From assembly GCA_026396375.1 (NCBI GenBank), contig JAPLWW010000111.1, positions 1-20,488 of the forward strand: a DNA stretch of 20,488 nt, in the 5' to 3' direction. The translations under genes and the position numbers were made by a program. Within the stretch, counting starts at the first letter, position 1; the number at the start of each line of letters is the position of its first letter. This DNA is from Microcaldota archaeon. Lineage in GTDB: Archaea; Micrarchaeota; Micrarchaeia; Anstonellales; J096. Positions 13,476-20,488 of this stretch are shown piece by piece. The notes under the pieces are model-generated. The model saw only the letters and a list, made by a program, of their open reading frames with translations. It did no database searches and was not told the origin of the DNA.

Positions 13476-14291
13476 ATGGCAGAAGCATTGGCTGGCATTG
13501 AAGCGCCCAAATCAAATACAACAGACACAAGATTGAAAGAGGCAAATACAGTAGCTAAACAGACTAGCAACACGGAAACATTGGCAAGAATAGGCCAGAA
13601 AAGCCCGCATATTGCAGATAGTCTGAGGCAGGATCAAAATAACCTTAACGGAGAGATAATCAATATTTATGCCTGCCTTAAGGGAATAGAAAAGAATTCT
13701 GGGAAAAGCGCTGATACCGCACTCAAGACACTTGACAATGATCTTGCTAAATTATTTAAAAACTATCCGGAAAGGTTCCTTAAGATATCTGAAATCGCAG
13801 GACCGGCCACGCCTATTTTTTTAGACGCCATGGCCAGCAATATGATTATGAGGGGTTTTTTCATAGCTAAGTTCTCCACAGTAACAGACGAACTTGAAAA
13901 ATTCAAAAAGGCGGCAGGAGGGGAAGAAGCAAATAAATATATCGAAAAAATTATGGCTAGCAACATAACTGAAACAAATGAGTATAAAGAAGATCCAGTA
14001 AAATTTATATTAAATTTAAAAAAGATCCTTGAGAATGCAGGCGAAAGCAGGAATGACGTGCTGGATTCGCTTTGCGACAAAAATTTCGCTAAATTTTATG
14101 CTGAAAACCAGAAAACCTTTGTATCCCTGGCGAAAAAACTCGGAGGAAGCACAGGAAGCATATTTAAGTCCATGAAGAACGATCCTGCGACAGCAGACAA
14201 GATAGTGAATGACCCGGAAGCCTTCACCAAGCTGTTTAAGGAAAAAGGACAGGATACAACCGGGACATTCACGATGTTAGCCGGAAAATAA
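13476..14291 (+). CDS. All-helical repeat protein (271 aa), unknown
   Basis: Unrecognised, soluble, apparently all-helical. An internal repeat is visible: residues 86-119 (LDNDLAKLFKNYPERFLKIS..., G, PIFLDAM) and 200-233 (CDKNFAKFYAENQKTFVSLA..., G, SIFKSM) share the pattern D-X2-(L/F)-A-K-X-(F/Y), six residues, F, then G and an IF-X2-M ending; a third partial copy may start at DPEAFTKLFKEKG (246). A hydrophobic patch IFLDAMASNMIMRGFFIAKF (114-133) could be buried core or a membrane-touching helix. The frame extends upstream through the radA promoter, but the TATA box supports leaderless start at ATG 13476 (ATG 13470 possible). No known family; two unrelated-looking large genes flank it. Confidence 0.75.
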   Translation: MAEALAGIEAPKSNTTDTRLKEANTVAKQTSNTETLARIGQKSPHIADSLRQDQNNLNGEIINIYACLKGIEKNSGKSADTALKTLDNDLAKLFKNYPERFLKISEIAGPATPIFLDAMASNMIMRGFFIAKFSTVTDELEKFKKAAGGEEANKYIEKIMASNITETNEYKEDPVKFILNLKKILENAGESRNDVLDSLCDKNFAKFYAENQKTFVSLAKKLGGSTGSIFKSMKNDPATADKIVNDPEAFTKLFKEKGQDTTGTFTMLAGK

Positions 14292-14359
14292 TATATCCGG
14301 AGAAAGGACATGCGCTTGGCCCTGCTTGGATGATGGAGGGAATATCTAAATGCCTAGGT

Positions 14360-14370
14360 ATTTTATATTG
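14360..14370 (+). promoter_or_regulatory. TATA box of the 882-aa gene
   Basis: ATTTTATATTG, about 28 nt before ATG 14389; leaderless start inferred, with no Shine-Dalgarno upstream. Confidence 0.5.
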
Positions 14371-14388
14371 TTTGTATCATAGAAAAGC

Positions 14389-17037
14389 ATGGCAAAAGAA
14401 GATGCTGCGGCATCAAGGGAACAACAAGCAGCCCGAGAAAAAGAAAAGACGGAGCAAAAGGTGTTTACTCCAAAGCCAGATGAAAACGCCTCTTCATTAT
14501 TGAAAAGGATTGAGAATGAAACTGGAATGAAGCCCATCAGCTTTCCTAATCTTACGGAAAAGGACATCAGAAATATAAACAGTATTGTCATCTCCAGAAA
14601 AATAGATGAAGGTGCAACCCTTTCTATAAACTGGAAAAAACCGCCTTTTAAGACGGACGTAATGCCCATGGAGGTCCTCTCGGAATCTTATTATATAAAC
14701 GATTTGGAGAAACGCGAATCGCAGATAGCCCAAATCAACAAGGATTGCAAGCATGCGACAAGCCAAAAAGCAATTGAAGGCGCGGCAAAGTACGCAAACC
14801 TGCTGGCTTCGGAAATGCTGGTTGGGCTGACCCCGTACATATGCATGAGATACCCGCGCTTCGACGACGTAAGTGAAAAGGCAAATAAGTCCAGGAAGGA
14901 CTTTAACCAGCTCCGCGATGCGCAGAACTGTATCGCTTACAGCCAGATGTTCAGCCTTTACAACATGAAGGCCGAGGTAAAAGGCAAGATAGAGTATGTT
15001 GCTTCTGTCAAAAAGGGACTGAATGAACAGTATGACAAGCTTGTCAATTATGACACTTCAGGATTTTGGAGTTTGAGTGAATACAAAAACATCGCAAATG
15101 AATTTAGCAGGAATTTGGCAGGATATAGCAGCAAGCAAATGGGCAGTTTTGAATATATGAAGGGCATAAAAGAGGAAACAGACTTGTTCGGAAAGATAGA
15201 CCTGGCCACAAGGCCGTACTTTGAGGCATCAAAACCAATTATCGCGGCCGGCGCCATGATGCTGGGGCCGGAGGGGTTTGCCATAGGCGCGGTGTATTTC
15301 GGAATGCAGGCAAAAACCGCATTTGAAGAGCGAAGATATGTTGAGGGGGCATTGATTGCAATCCCCCTGACCGGGCCTATTTTCAGGGGATTGCGTGCAA
15401 TTTCAGCTGCAGGAACGGCGATGGAAAGGGTTGCGGTTACCGGGGAGATAGCGTCCGGGGGAGCGGGATTGGCATTGCAGGCGCAAATGGCCGGAAGCGC
15501 AGCAGCAATAATATCCAGCGCGGCCCAGCAGGGCTTGACCCAGCAGGACATCGCCGAATTAATGACGCTGATAGGGTTTGCCGCAATGCCAATTGCTGGG
15601 AAAAATGCAGAAATCGGTTTTGTCCCTGAAAAAGTGGCATCGGAAGTGGCTAAGCCTGAATTAGAAGCAAAGGTGCCAGCAGCTGCAAAGGCCGCGCAGA
15701 CGGGAAACATCCCATCGGTGGCTGTGAAACGCAAACCGGTTGCATTGACAAAAGAAGCCTATACCAGAGCAGGACGGAATGTGGGTATAATATTAGAAGG
15801 CTTGAAAACCGCAAGATTAACAGGACCTACTACTGAAGAAAGAAAATCACTCAATGAAATACCAATAGTTCAAACATCTGTGGTAAGAATAGAAGAAACG
15901 CCAAAATCAAAAGGACAGCCGAAGCTAAATGAGGATCTCCTGATGGCTGCACGTGAAGGCAACAATGATAAGATTGAGCAACTGCTAAAGGACGGAGCTA
16001 ATATAAAAGCAAGGAAGGATTATACCGGCAGCACTACGCTTATACTGGCCGTAAAGGGAGGTCGTATCGAAACATGCAAACTTCTGATAGAAAAGGTTGC
16101 GGAAAAGGAAAAAGAGAAAAATGTAAAGAACTTTATTGATATGAAGGATAAAAATGGCAAGACAGCACTAATGTATGCTATAGAGAATAAGCAAACTGAT
16201 ATAGCCAAATTCCTGAAAGAGAGATCCCATAAGCAAGAAAGTCAGGTTTCAGCAGCAACAGAAACAACAACCACTGAATATGAAGAACCTTTGATCCTAA
16301 ATGAGAAATATATAATGAATAACATTAATGAAGGAGCGTCAATATATGAAAATTTAAAGGAAATTAGCATGCAAAGAAAGGTTGTTATGACAAGAGATGT
16401 CTATAATAAAATTAAAAATATAATTCCTAAGAATGACAATGAAGGAAATATGATATTAAAAGCATTAGAGGACATTGAAAAAAGTAATGAATCGAAATTT
16501 ATAAGAATTGTAGAGTCTAAAGAAGGTACAAAAATAACTAAAAAACCAGAAGAACTTCAACCTCAACCTAAAGAACAGCAAGCTTTCAAGAATGTATTGG
16601 AAGCAATTGAAGAAATAAAAATGAAATATCCTCAAACCAATCCTGAAACCAAAATAGTAATAACAGATAAGGCATTAAAAGGAGCTAAGGAATCAGAATT
16701 TGAAGACACGCGTAGCGTATATAATGCCCTAGAATGGCTAGCTACAGATTATATTAAGATGGAGAAGGGAAATAAAAAAGATATTGAAGCATCCTGCCTT
16801 AAAAAGTGCGGGATGCAATATCGCGGCGACCAGAATGAGAAAGATATTAAGATGTACTATGAAGATTACCATGTCACATATGAGGGTAAAGAATATACAT
16901 TGGGAAAACATCTTAGGAAGGGCACTGGAAGTGAAGATAGATACAAAATCAGGATAGGTTTTGCCTATGATAGCGAAAAAAATAAGGTCATTGTAGGCAC
17001 AATCATGCCACACCCAAGAACTGTCAATAAATTCTAA
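14389..17037 (+). CDS. Large multidomain ankyrin protein with C-terminal module (882 aa)
   Basis: Unrecognised as a whole; the layout resembles an effector or toxin-like protein (inference). Residues 1-30 are low-complexity and charged; 30-270 mostly helical; 275-405 an Ala/Gly-rich hydrophobic core (PIIAAGAMMLGPEGFAIGAV, EGALIAIPLTGPIFRGL, AGSAAAIISSAAQ) like the membrane-active middle of many toxins; 410-510 linker; 513-615 ankyrin repeats (LLMAAREGNNDKIEQLLKDGA, TTLILAVKGGRIETCKLLI, GKTALMYAIENKQTDIAKFL); 616-720 a Thr/Glu linker and AT-rich helical segment; 730-882 a compact domain ending HLRKGTG...RYKIRIGFAYDSEKNKVIVG..MPHPRT. That last pattern recalls a C-terminal domain of uncharacterised bacterial proteins, from memory and unnamed. 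No signal peptide. GC content drops sharply after about 16240. Confidence 0.85.
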   Translation: MAKEDAAASREQQAAREKEKTEQKVFTPKPDENASSLLKRIENETGMKPISFPNLTEKDIRNINSIVISRKIDEGATLSINWKKPPFKTDVMPMEVLSESYYINDLEKRESQIAQINKDCKHATSQKAIEGAAKYANLLASEMLVGLTPYICMRYPRFDDVSEKANKSRKDFNQLRDAQNCIAYSQMFSLYNMKAEVKGKIEYVASVKKGLNEQYDKLVNYDTSGFWSLSEYKNIANEFSRNLAGYSSKQMGSFEYMKGIKEETDLFGKIDLATRPYFEASKPIIAAGAMMLGPEGFAIGAVYFGMQAKTAFEERRYVEGALIAIPLTGPIFRGLRAISAAGTAMERVAVTGEIASGGAGLALQAQMAGSAAAIISSAAQQGLTQQDIAELMTLIGFAAMPIAGKNAEIGFVPEKVASEVAKPELEAKVPAAAKAAQTGNIPSVAVKRKPVALTKEAYTRAGRNVGIILEGLKTARLTGPTTEERKSLNEIPIVQTSVVRIEETPKSKGQPKLNEDLLMAAREGNNDKIEQLLKDGANIKARKDYTGSTTLILAVKGGRIETCKLLIEKVAEKEKEKNVKNFIDMKDKNGKTALMYAIENKQTDIAKFLKERSHKQESQVSAATETTTTEYEEPLILNEKYIMNNINEGASIYENLKEISMQRKVVMTRDVYNKIKNIIPKNDNEGNMILKALEDIEKSNESKFIRIVESKEGTKITKKPEELQPQPKEQQAFKNVLEAIEEIKMKYPQTNPETKIVITDKALKGAKESEFEDTRSVYNALEWLATDYIKMEKGNKKDIEASCLKKCGMQYRGDQNEKDIKMYYEDYHVTYEGKEYTLGKHLRKGTGSEDRYKIRIGFAYDSEKNKVIVGTIMPHPRTVNKF

Positions 17038-17050
17038 ATAAAGGTCAAAC

Positions 17051-17770
17051 TTAACTTTCAATTGGCTGATCAGAAAGAAGATGATCTGGAACTTCTAAGG
17101 ATGAATCTATTAGATTATTATAAGGGAGAATTTTATCTTTCTGGATTCCTGAAGGATTGTGACCAATAAATTTTTTTAAGAAATTATTTTTTGTAGTTTC
17201 ATTAATGAATTCATTTAACAATATTTTTCCGGGATGAAATATCTCAGAAAATGTCTCTGCTCCAGGTTTAACAACTATTCCTTTTCCATACGAAGAAGTC
17301 ATATTATTAAATTCGCGTGCATATGCAGATATACCTAAAAATGATATCAATTCATTTATTCTTTCAAATTTACCATGTGCAATTTGAGGAACAGGAAAGA
17401 AAAGAAGAGGATCTGTATCTGCTATTCTTATCATTCCTTTACGTATTTCCATGGATAATTCAAATTTTTCATTCCAAGAAAGAAATAATTCCCTAGTAGG
17501 ATCAAAAATATCAAAAATGCAATATCTTCCTGGAATATGGTAATATGTTTCACGCATTTCTTTAAGATCTTCCGCAAATATAATTAATTGAGGATCTGAA
17601 GATATAGCTTTTATTGGTTTACCATCCATCATTTCTTCTATCACTATTTTTGCGCGTAAAAGATTTGATATTTCTTTATGAGTTAAGGGATTACTTTTTT
17701 TGGATATGACTCCTAAAGGGAACCTTTTTAGTTTAGGGTATCTGACAGTAAGTCTTTCCACATATTGCAT
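17051..17770 (-). CDS. RNA-ligase-like nucleotidyltransferase lacking the motif I lysine
   Basis: Resembles the covalent nucleotidyltransferase fold of RNA ligases (239 aa). Motif I should read K-X-D-G; here KIVIEEMMDGK gives Met47-Met48-Asp49-Gly50, so the lysine that is normally adenylylated is Met. Other landmarks are kept: IIFAEDLKEMRETYYHIP (63-80, as in the EW/L...H..Y..L segment), YCIFDIFD (83-90, motif IIIa), VPQIAHGKFERINELISFL before S-X-Y and GKGIVVKP (162-169, motif IV), then HPGKIL (179-184, possible motif V). Residues 190-239 are a small tail. ATG 17770 is about 30 nt from a TATA (17793-17801). The gene is AT-rich like the end of the convergent 882-aa gene. Either a pseudoenzyme or one using another residue. 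Confidence 0.7.
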   Translation of the reverse strand: MQYVERLTVRYPKLKRFPLGVISKKSNPLTHKEISNLLRAKIVIEEMMDGKPIKAISSDPQLIIFAEDLKEMRETYYHIPGRYCIFDIFDPTRELFLSWNEKFELSMEIRKGMIRIADTDPLLFFPVPQIAHGKFERINELISFLGISAYAREFNNMTSSYGKGIVVKPGAETFSEIFHPGKILLNEFINETTKNNFLKKFIGHNPSGIQKDKILPYNNLIDSSLEVPDHLLSDQPIES

Positions 17771-17792
17771 ATAATTACAACTCTATAAAAGT

Positions 17793-17801
17793 ATTTAAAA
17801 A
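17793..17801 (-). promoter_or_regulatory. TATA box of the ligase-like gene
   Basis: Minus-strand TTTTTAAAT followed by a second A/T-rich stretch; about 30 nt before ATG 17770. Confidence 0.5.
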
Positions 17802-17825
17802 GGCATCGGGTATTTAAGGGATATT

Positions 17826-18899
17826 CTAGACGGTTTCGCATTCGTTGCTGGTTACCTCATCCATCCTCCTTGCTATCCTCAGGAAAAGGTCCTTCCTTAT
17901 CTTCACCCTTGGCCTTGAGGAAACCTTGCACATCTCGGGAAGGCACTCGCTTTTGTCTATTGTGCCTATCCTCCTTGCTATTGCTATGATGTCATCCTTT
18001 GTCATGCCTATGAGGGGCCTCAACACGGTCTTTGTGCTCAACCCGTCAAGCAATGATATGTTTCCCAAAGTCTGGGTCGAGACCTGGCCTATGCTCTCCC
18101 CTGTTGCGATGACATCTATCTTTTTCTCGTCCGCTATCTTGCATGAAACCAAATAGAATGCCGCCTTGAGGCCTATCTGCCTGAACTCGTTTCCAAATGA
18201 TGAAAGCTCCTCCATGATTTTGCTGTTGTCGACAAAATAGAAATTTCCCTTGATATGGAAATTATTGCAAAGCGAGTCCCAGATTGATTTCACCTGGCTT
18301 TTCATTATTGGAGTCCCTATGTAAAGCGCATCTATTGAAAGCCCTCTTCTTGCAAGAAGATAACTGGCAACCGGAGAATCTATCCCTCCTGAAAACATCA
18401 TCAGGATGTTCCCGGATGATCCGTAAGGAAGCCCAGCAACTCCTTCCTTCCTGTTGAACAGGCACTCCGCGTTCTTGTGCCCTATCTCAACATAGATGGT
18501 GTCATCAGGATTTTTGACTGACATCTGAAGCCCCTTGTAGAAAAGCATCTCCGAAAGCTTCTGCGCTATCTTGATTGAATTCAAAGGATATTCCTTGTTC
18601 TTCCTCTTGACCTCTATCTTGTATTTCTTTGCCTTGTCCGCATTCGCCAAAATCACGCCTGCTATGCTGTCCATATCTGTTTTGCTCTCGAAACAGTTGT
18701 ATACCGTATGAACCCCAAAGACGTTGGAAAGCTCTTTGGAAATGTCCTTCTCGGAGTCAACCCTTATGACCCCGTTCTCTATGCTTGCCTCAATGCCCGG
18801 GAAAGCGGAAACGATGTTTTCCCTGAGTATCTTCTCCAATCTTTTCCTTTCCTTGGGCCCTTTTAGCAATGATTCTGCGTATTTGGCGATGAGCTTCAT
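17826..18899 (-). CDS. thiI: tRNA 4-thiouridine synthase ThiI (no rhodanese domain)
   Basis: Adenylates U8 of tRNA and transfers sulfur to make 4-thiouridine; also linked to thiazole synthesis in some organisms. 357 aa: N-terminal ferredoxin-like and THUMP region (about 1-155, with VHTVYNCF, KIEVKRKNKEYP and IYVEIGHKNAECLF), then the PP-loop ATPase with SGGIDSPVA (170-178) and ATGESIGQVSTQT (265-277). LPEMCKVSSRP (320-330) corresponds to the IPEYCGVIS segment of the E. coli enzyme, so Cys324 matches its Cys344. The rhodanese domain is absent, as in other archaea, so the sulfur donor must be separate. The frame runs upstream into the ankyrin gene, but ATG 18899 begins the family's normal N-terminus and has an ATTAAAAC box about 28 nt upstream. 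Confidence 0.95.
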   Translation of the reverse strand: MKLIAKYAESLLKGPKERKRLEKILRENIVSAFPGIEASIENGVIRVDSEKDISKELSNVFGVHTVYNCFESKTDMDSIAGVILANADKAKKYKIEVKRKNKEYPLNSIKIAQKLSEMLFYKGLQMSVKNPDDTIYVEIGHKNAECLFNRKEGVAGLPYGSSGNILMMFSGGIDSPVASYLLARRGLSIDALYIGTPIMKSQVKSIWDSLCNNFHIKGNFYFVDNSKIMEELSSFGNEFRQIGLKAAFYLVSCKIADEKKIDVIATGESIGQVSTQTLGNISLLDGLSTKTVLRPLIGMTKDDIIAIARRIGTIDKSECLPEMCKVSSRPRVKIRKDLFLRIARRMDEVTSNECETV

Positions 18900-18943
18900 A
18901 TGGTTGGATTTGGGATGCCGATGTTTTAATCCTATTGGAATTT

Positions 18944-19528
18944 CTATTGGGCTGTGCATGCATCGAAACTGGAAAAGAACGCGCCAGCTTCTTCTTTGCC
19001 CAATAATTTATCTCTTACCAGATAGGCTCCAAGAAACTTTCCTGTTGTTTTGGTTTTTCCGAAAGATATGGTCCACATGAGAGGGGTCTCGCCATTCTTG
19101 TCCCTTGCATCAATGCTTGCGCCGTGCTCAAGCAGGAATTCGCAGATTTGGGTGTGCCCGCCGCCTGCAGCCCAATGAAGGGCAGTCATCTTGAGGAGAT
19201 CTGTCTCATTGATAAATTTCTTTGCGTCTTTGCCGGACTTTGCGCATTCCGCCAAAAGAAAGGCGCAGATTTGAATGTGTCCGGATTGTGCGGCGGAAAT
19301 GAGCGCTGTCTGGCCGGCCCAGCCTATTGATTCTATGTCCGCACCTGCTTTTAACAGCCGCTTGCATTCGTCCAGCCGGTTGTTCCGGATAGCTTCCAGA
19401 AAATCGCCGTTGATCTGTTTCTGCATTTCGGGGCGGAGCTTCCTTTTTTCGGATTCTGGCTTATGGACGAGGTTCTTCACTCTAAGCAAAACCTTGTGAA
19501 TTTTAGACTCCTTGAGAATTTGGGCCAT
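18944..19528 (-). CDS. Ankyrin-repeat protein (194 aa)
   Basis: Second stand-alone ankyrin protein. Residues 1-38 are basic (ESEKRKLRPEMQKQ); repeats follow at 41-66 (DFLEAIRNNRLDECKRLLKAG), 71-108 (GQTALISAAQSGHIQICAFL, with an extended loop), 113-141 (MTALHWAAGGGHTQICEFLL) and 145-175 (GETPLMWTISFGKTKTTGKF, degenerate). The C-terminal 20 residues (EEAGAFFSSFDACTAQ) are not repeat-like. Cytoplasmic by all signs. Start ATG 19528 has a TATA-like ATTTTAACC about 28 nt upstream (near 19550-19560) and AAGG almost touching it, so leaderless initiation is likelier. Its closest visible relative is the gene at 780-1400, sharing the phrase GHTXXCEYLL/GHTQICEFLL. Partner unknown. Confidence 0.9.
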   Translation of the reverse strand: MAQILKESKIHKVLLRVKNLVHKPESEKRKLRPEMQKQINGDFLEAIRNNRLDECKRLLKAGADIESIGWAGQTALISAAQSGHIQICAFLLAECAKSGKDAKKFINETDLLKMTALHWAAGGGHTQICEFLLEHGASIDARDKNGETPLMWTISFGKTKTTGKFLGAYLVRDKLLGKEEAGAFFSSFDACTAQ

Positions 19529-19576
19529 GCCTTCCTTTTGGATAAAAGAGGTTAAAATTCTATTGGCAAGCCGGAA

Positions 19577-20440
19577 TCAGTCAGGCTCGATGTGTATCTG
19601 GACATCCTTGACAGCAGGAACCTTTCTCATTATCCTTGCCTTGAGCTCGTGGGCTATTGTGTGGGCGCTCCTGACCTCCATGTTCTGCCTCACGTGTATG
19701 TGCACGTCTACATAGATCGAGCTTCCGGAGACCCTTGCCCTGAGCTTATGGAACCTTGATATCCTTTTTTCAGATTTCATGATTTCCTCTATTTTTCCTA
19801 TTGTCTCCCTGTCAGGGCTCATGTCCATGAAAACATGATAAGCTCTCATCCCAATCTCATATGATATGTAGAGCATTATCATCCCTACGATGAAAGCTGA
19901 TATCGGATCCCCTGCAGGAATGCCGAACTTCACAAGTATCAATCCTACAAGGACAGAGACAGATGCCAGTATGTCTGTATTGAAATGCGCCGAGTCTGCC
20001 TCCAGCGCCTGGCTTCCCCCTGCATGCTTCGCCGCATTGTTCAGATATTTTGAGGTGAAATATGACACTGGGATGGATATCAGCATCAATGATATACCTA
20101 TCTCGGAATTCTCTACAGGGGATGGATAGATTAGCTTGAGCACCGCCTCGTAGATGACCACAAATGCAGTCCCTGTTATCAGCAGGGACTGGAGCAATGA
20201 TGAGAGGTTCTCGTACTTGTAGTGGCCGAAGTGGTGGGTCTCGTCGCTGGGCCTTTCAGCCTTCTTTATGCCCCAGTATGCCAGGATTGACGCCATGAGA
20301 TCGAAGAATGAGTGGGCAACCTCGGCAAAAAGCGCTATGCTTCCTGTGGCAAATGCCGCAAGCGTCTTCGCAGCCATCATGACTACATTTACGGTTATTG
20401 AAACGCTTGCTGCCTTGAGCTTTCCGCCTGCCGCTGACAT
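19577..20440 (-). CDS. Cation diffusion facilitator metal transporter
   Basis: Membrane efflux transporter exchanging divalent metal (probably Zn, Mn, Fe or Co) for protons. 287 aa, typical. Six membrane segments are visible between 10 and 205. The transport site is H-X3-D in helix 2 (His43, Asp47 in AHSFFDLMAS) and H-X3-D in helix 5 (His152, Asp156 in AHFNTDILAS), plus the helix 2-3 loop HHFGHYKYENLSSLLQS (69-85). The cytoplasmic domain (210-287) contains YVDVHIHV and VKDVQIHIEPD with potential metal ligands. The site reads HD-HD, often seen with zinc transporters, but specificity cannot be fixed. ATG 20440 is about 28-30 nt from a TATA (CTTTTAAG, 20466-20473); an in-frame GTG at 20449 is less suitable. 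Confidence 0.95.
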   Translation of the reverse strand: MSAAGGKLKAASVSITVNVVMMAAKTLAAFATGSIALFAEVAHSFFDLMASILAYWGIKKAERPSDETHHFGHYKYENLSSLLQSLLITGTAFVVIYEAVLKLIYPSPVENSEIGISLMLISIPVSYFTSKYLNNAAKHAGGSQALEADSAHFNTDILASVSVLVGLILVKFGIPAGDPISAFIVGMIMLYISYEIGMRAYHVFMDMSPDRETIGKIEEIMKSEKRISRFHKLRARVSGSSIYVDVHIHVRQNMEVRSAHTIAHELKARIMRKVPAVKDVQIHIEPD

Positions 20441-20488
20441 ACTAGACACTATTTCGGTATATTGCTTAAAAGTGTTTCGGATGGATTG

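Noticed and set aside
15048..15734. 228-codon frame on minus opposite the 882-aa gene
   Set aside because: Antisense of the Ala/Gly-rich core; no promoter or ribosome-binding site and no recognisable domain.
18900..18959. Longer ThiI start at 18959
   Set aside because: It would overlap the ankyrin gene, adds residues absent from the family, and ATG 18899 has its own A/T box.
1..20488. CRISPR array, insertion sequence, integrase or tRNA gene
   Set aside because: I looked for regular direct repeats, transposase or integrase motifs and tRNA T-loop (GTTCRA) plus acceptor pairing in the intergenic gaps and found none.

Overview
The window is archaeal. It carries ribosomal proteins L18e and L13 in operon order, the recombinase RadA, an Ogg2-type 8-oxoguanine glycosylase, the wybutosine enzyme Taw3, a ThiI without rhodanese domain and an archaeal 23S rRNA. 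T/A-rich TATA boxes sit about 28-31 nt before many start codons, as expected for leaderless transcripts. Compact gene spacing, a stand-alone 23S gene, many short unrecognised proteins and large low-similarity proteins suggest a small-genome DPANN archaeon, perhaps of the Micrarchaeota type. That placement is inference.

Layout. Positions 1-1400 hold the start of an L18e-L13 operon and an ankyrin-repeat gene, all on minus. Positions 1484-4600 hold taw3 (+), a small four-helix membrane protein, nth and a PUA-domain gene (minus), a small helical gene (minus) and a NUDIX hydrolase (+) that share one TATA box. Positions 4672-6603 hold an AT-rich orphan (+), ogg2 (+) and two small minus-strand genes. 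Positions 6660-9800 are a complete 23S transcription unit on minus, with its own promoter, leader hairpin, processing stem and T-rich terminator; no 16S, 5S or tRNA lies beside it. No other stretch above 300 nt lacks a gene.

Positions 9892-14291 hold unrecognised genes on plus (161, 431 and 271 aa) around a minus-strand block: a tiny Cys-rich membrane protein and a two-gene operon of a DUF736-like small protein and radA, the operon having a GC-rich structured leader. Positions 14389-17037 encode an 882-aa multidomain protein: helical N-terminus, Ala/Gly-rich hydrophobic core, ankyrin repeats and a compact C-terminal module. It converges on a divergent RNA-ligase-like protein whose expected catalytic lysine is methionine. 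The end of the window holds thiI, another ankyrin gene and a cation diffusion facilitator, all on minus.

How the genes fit together. Housekeeping genes cover base-excision repair (nth, ogg2), recombination (radA), tRNA modification (taw3, thiI) and the ribosome (23S, L18e, L13). The accessory part may concern interaction with other cells or defence: three ankyrin proteins, a possible effector-like protein next to a degenerate RNA ligase, and several orphans. The best candidates for something undescribed are the 882-aa protein with its ligase neighbour, and the interlaced palindromes between the 23S gene and the divergent 161-aa gene.
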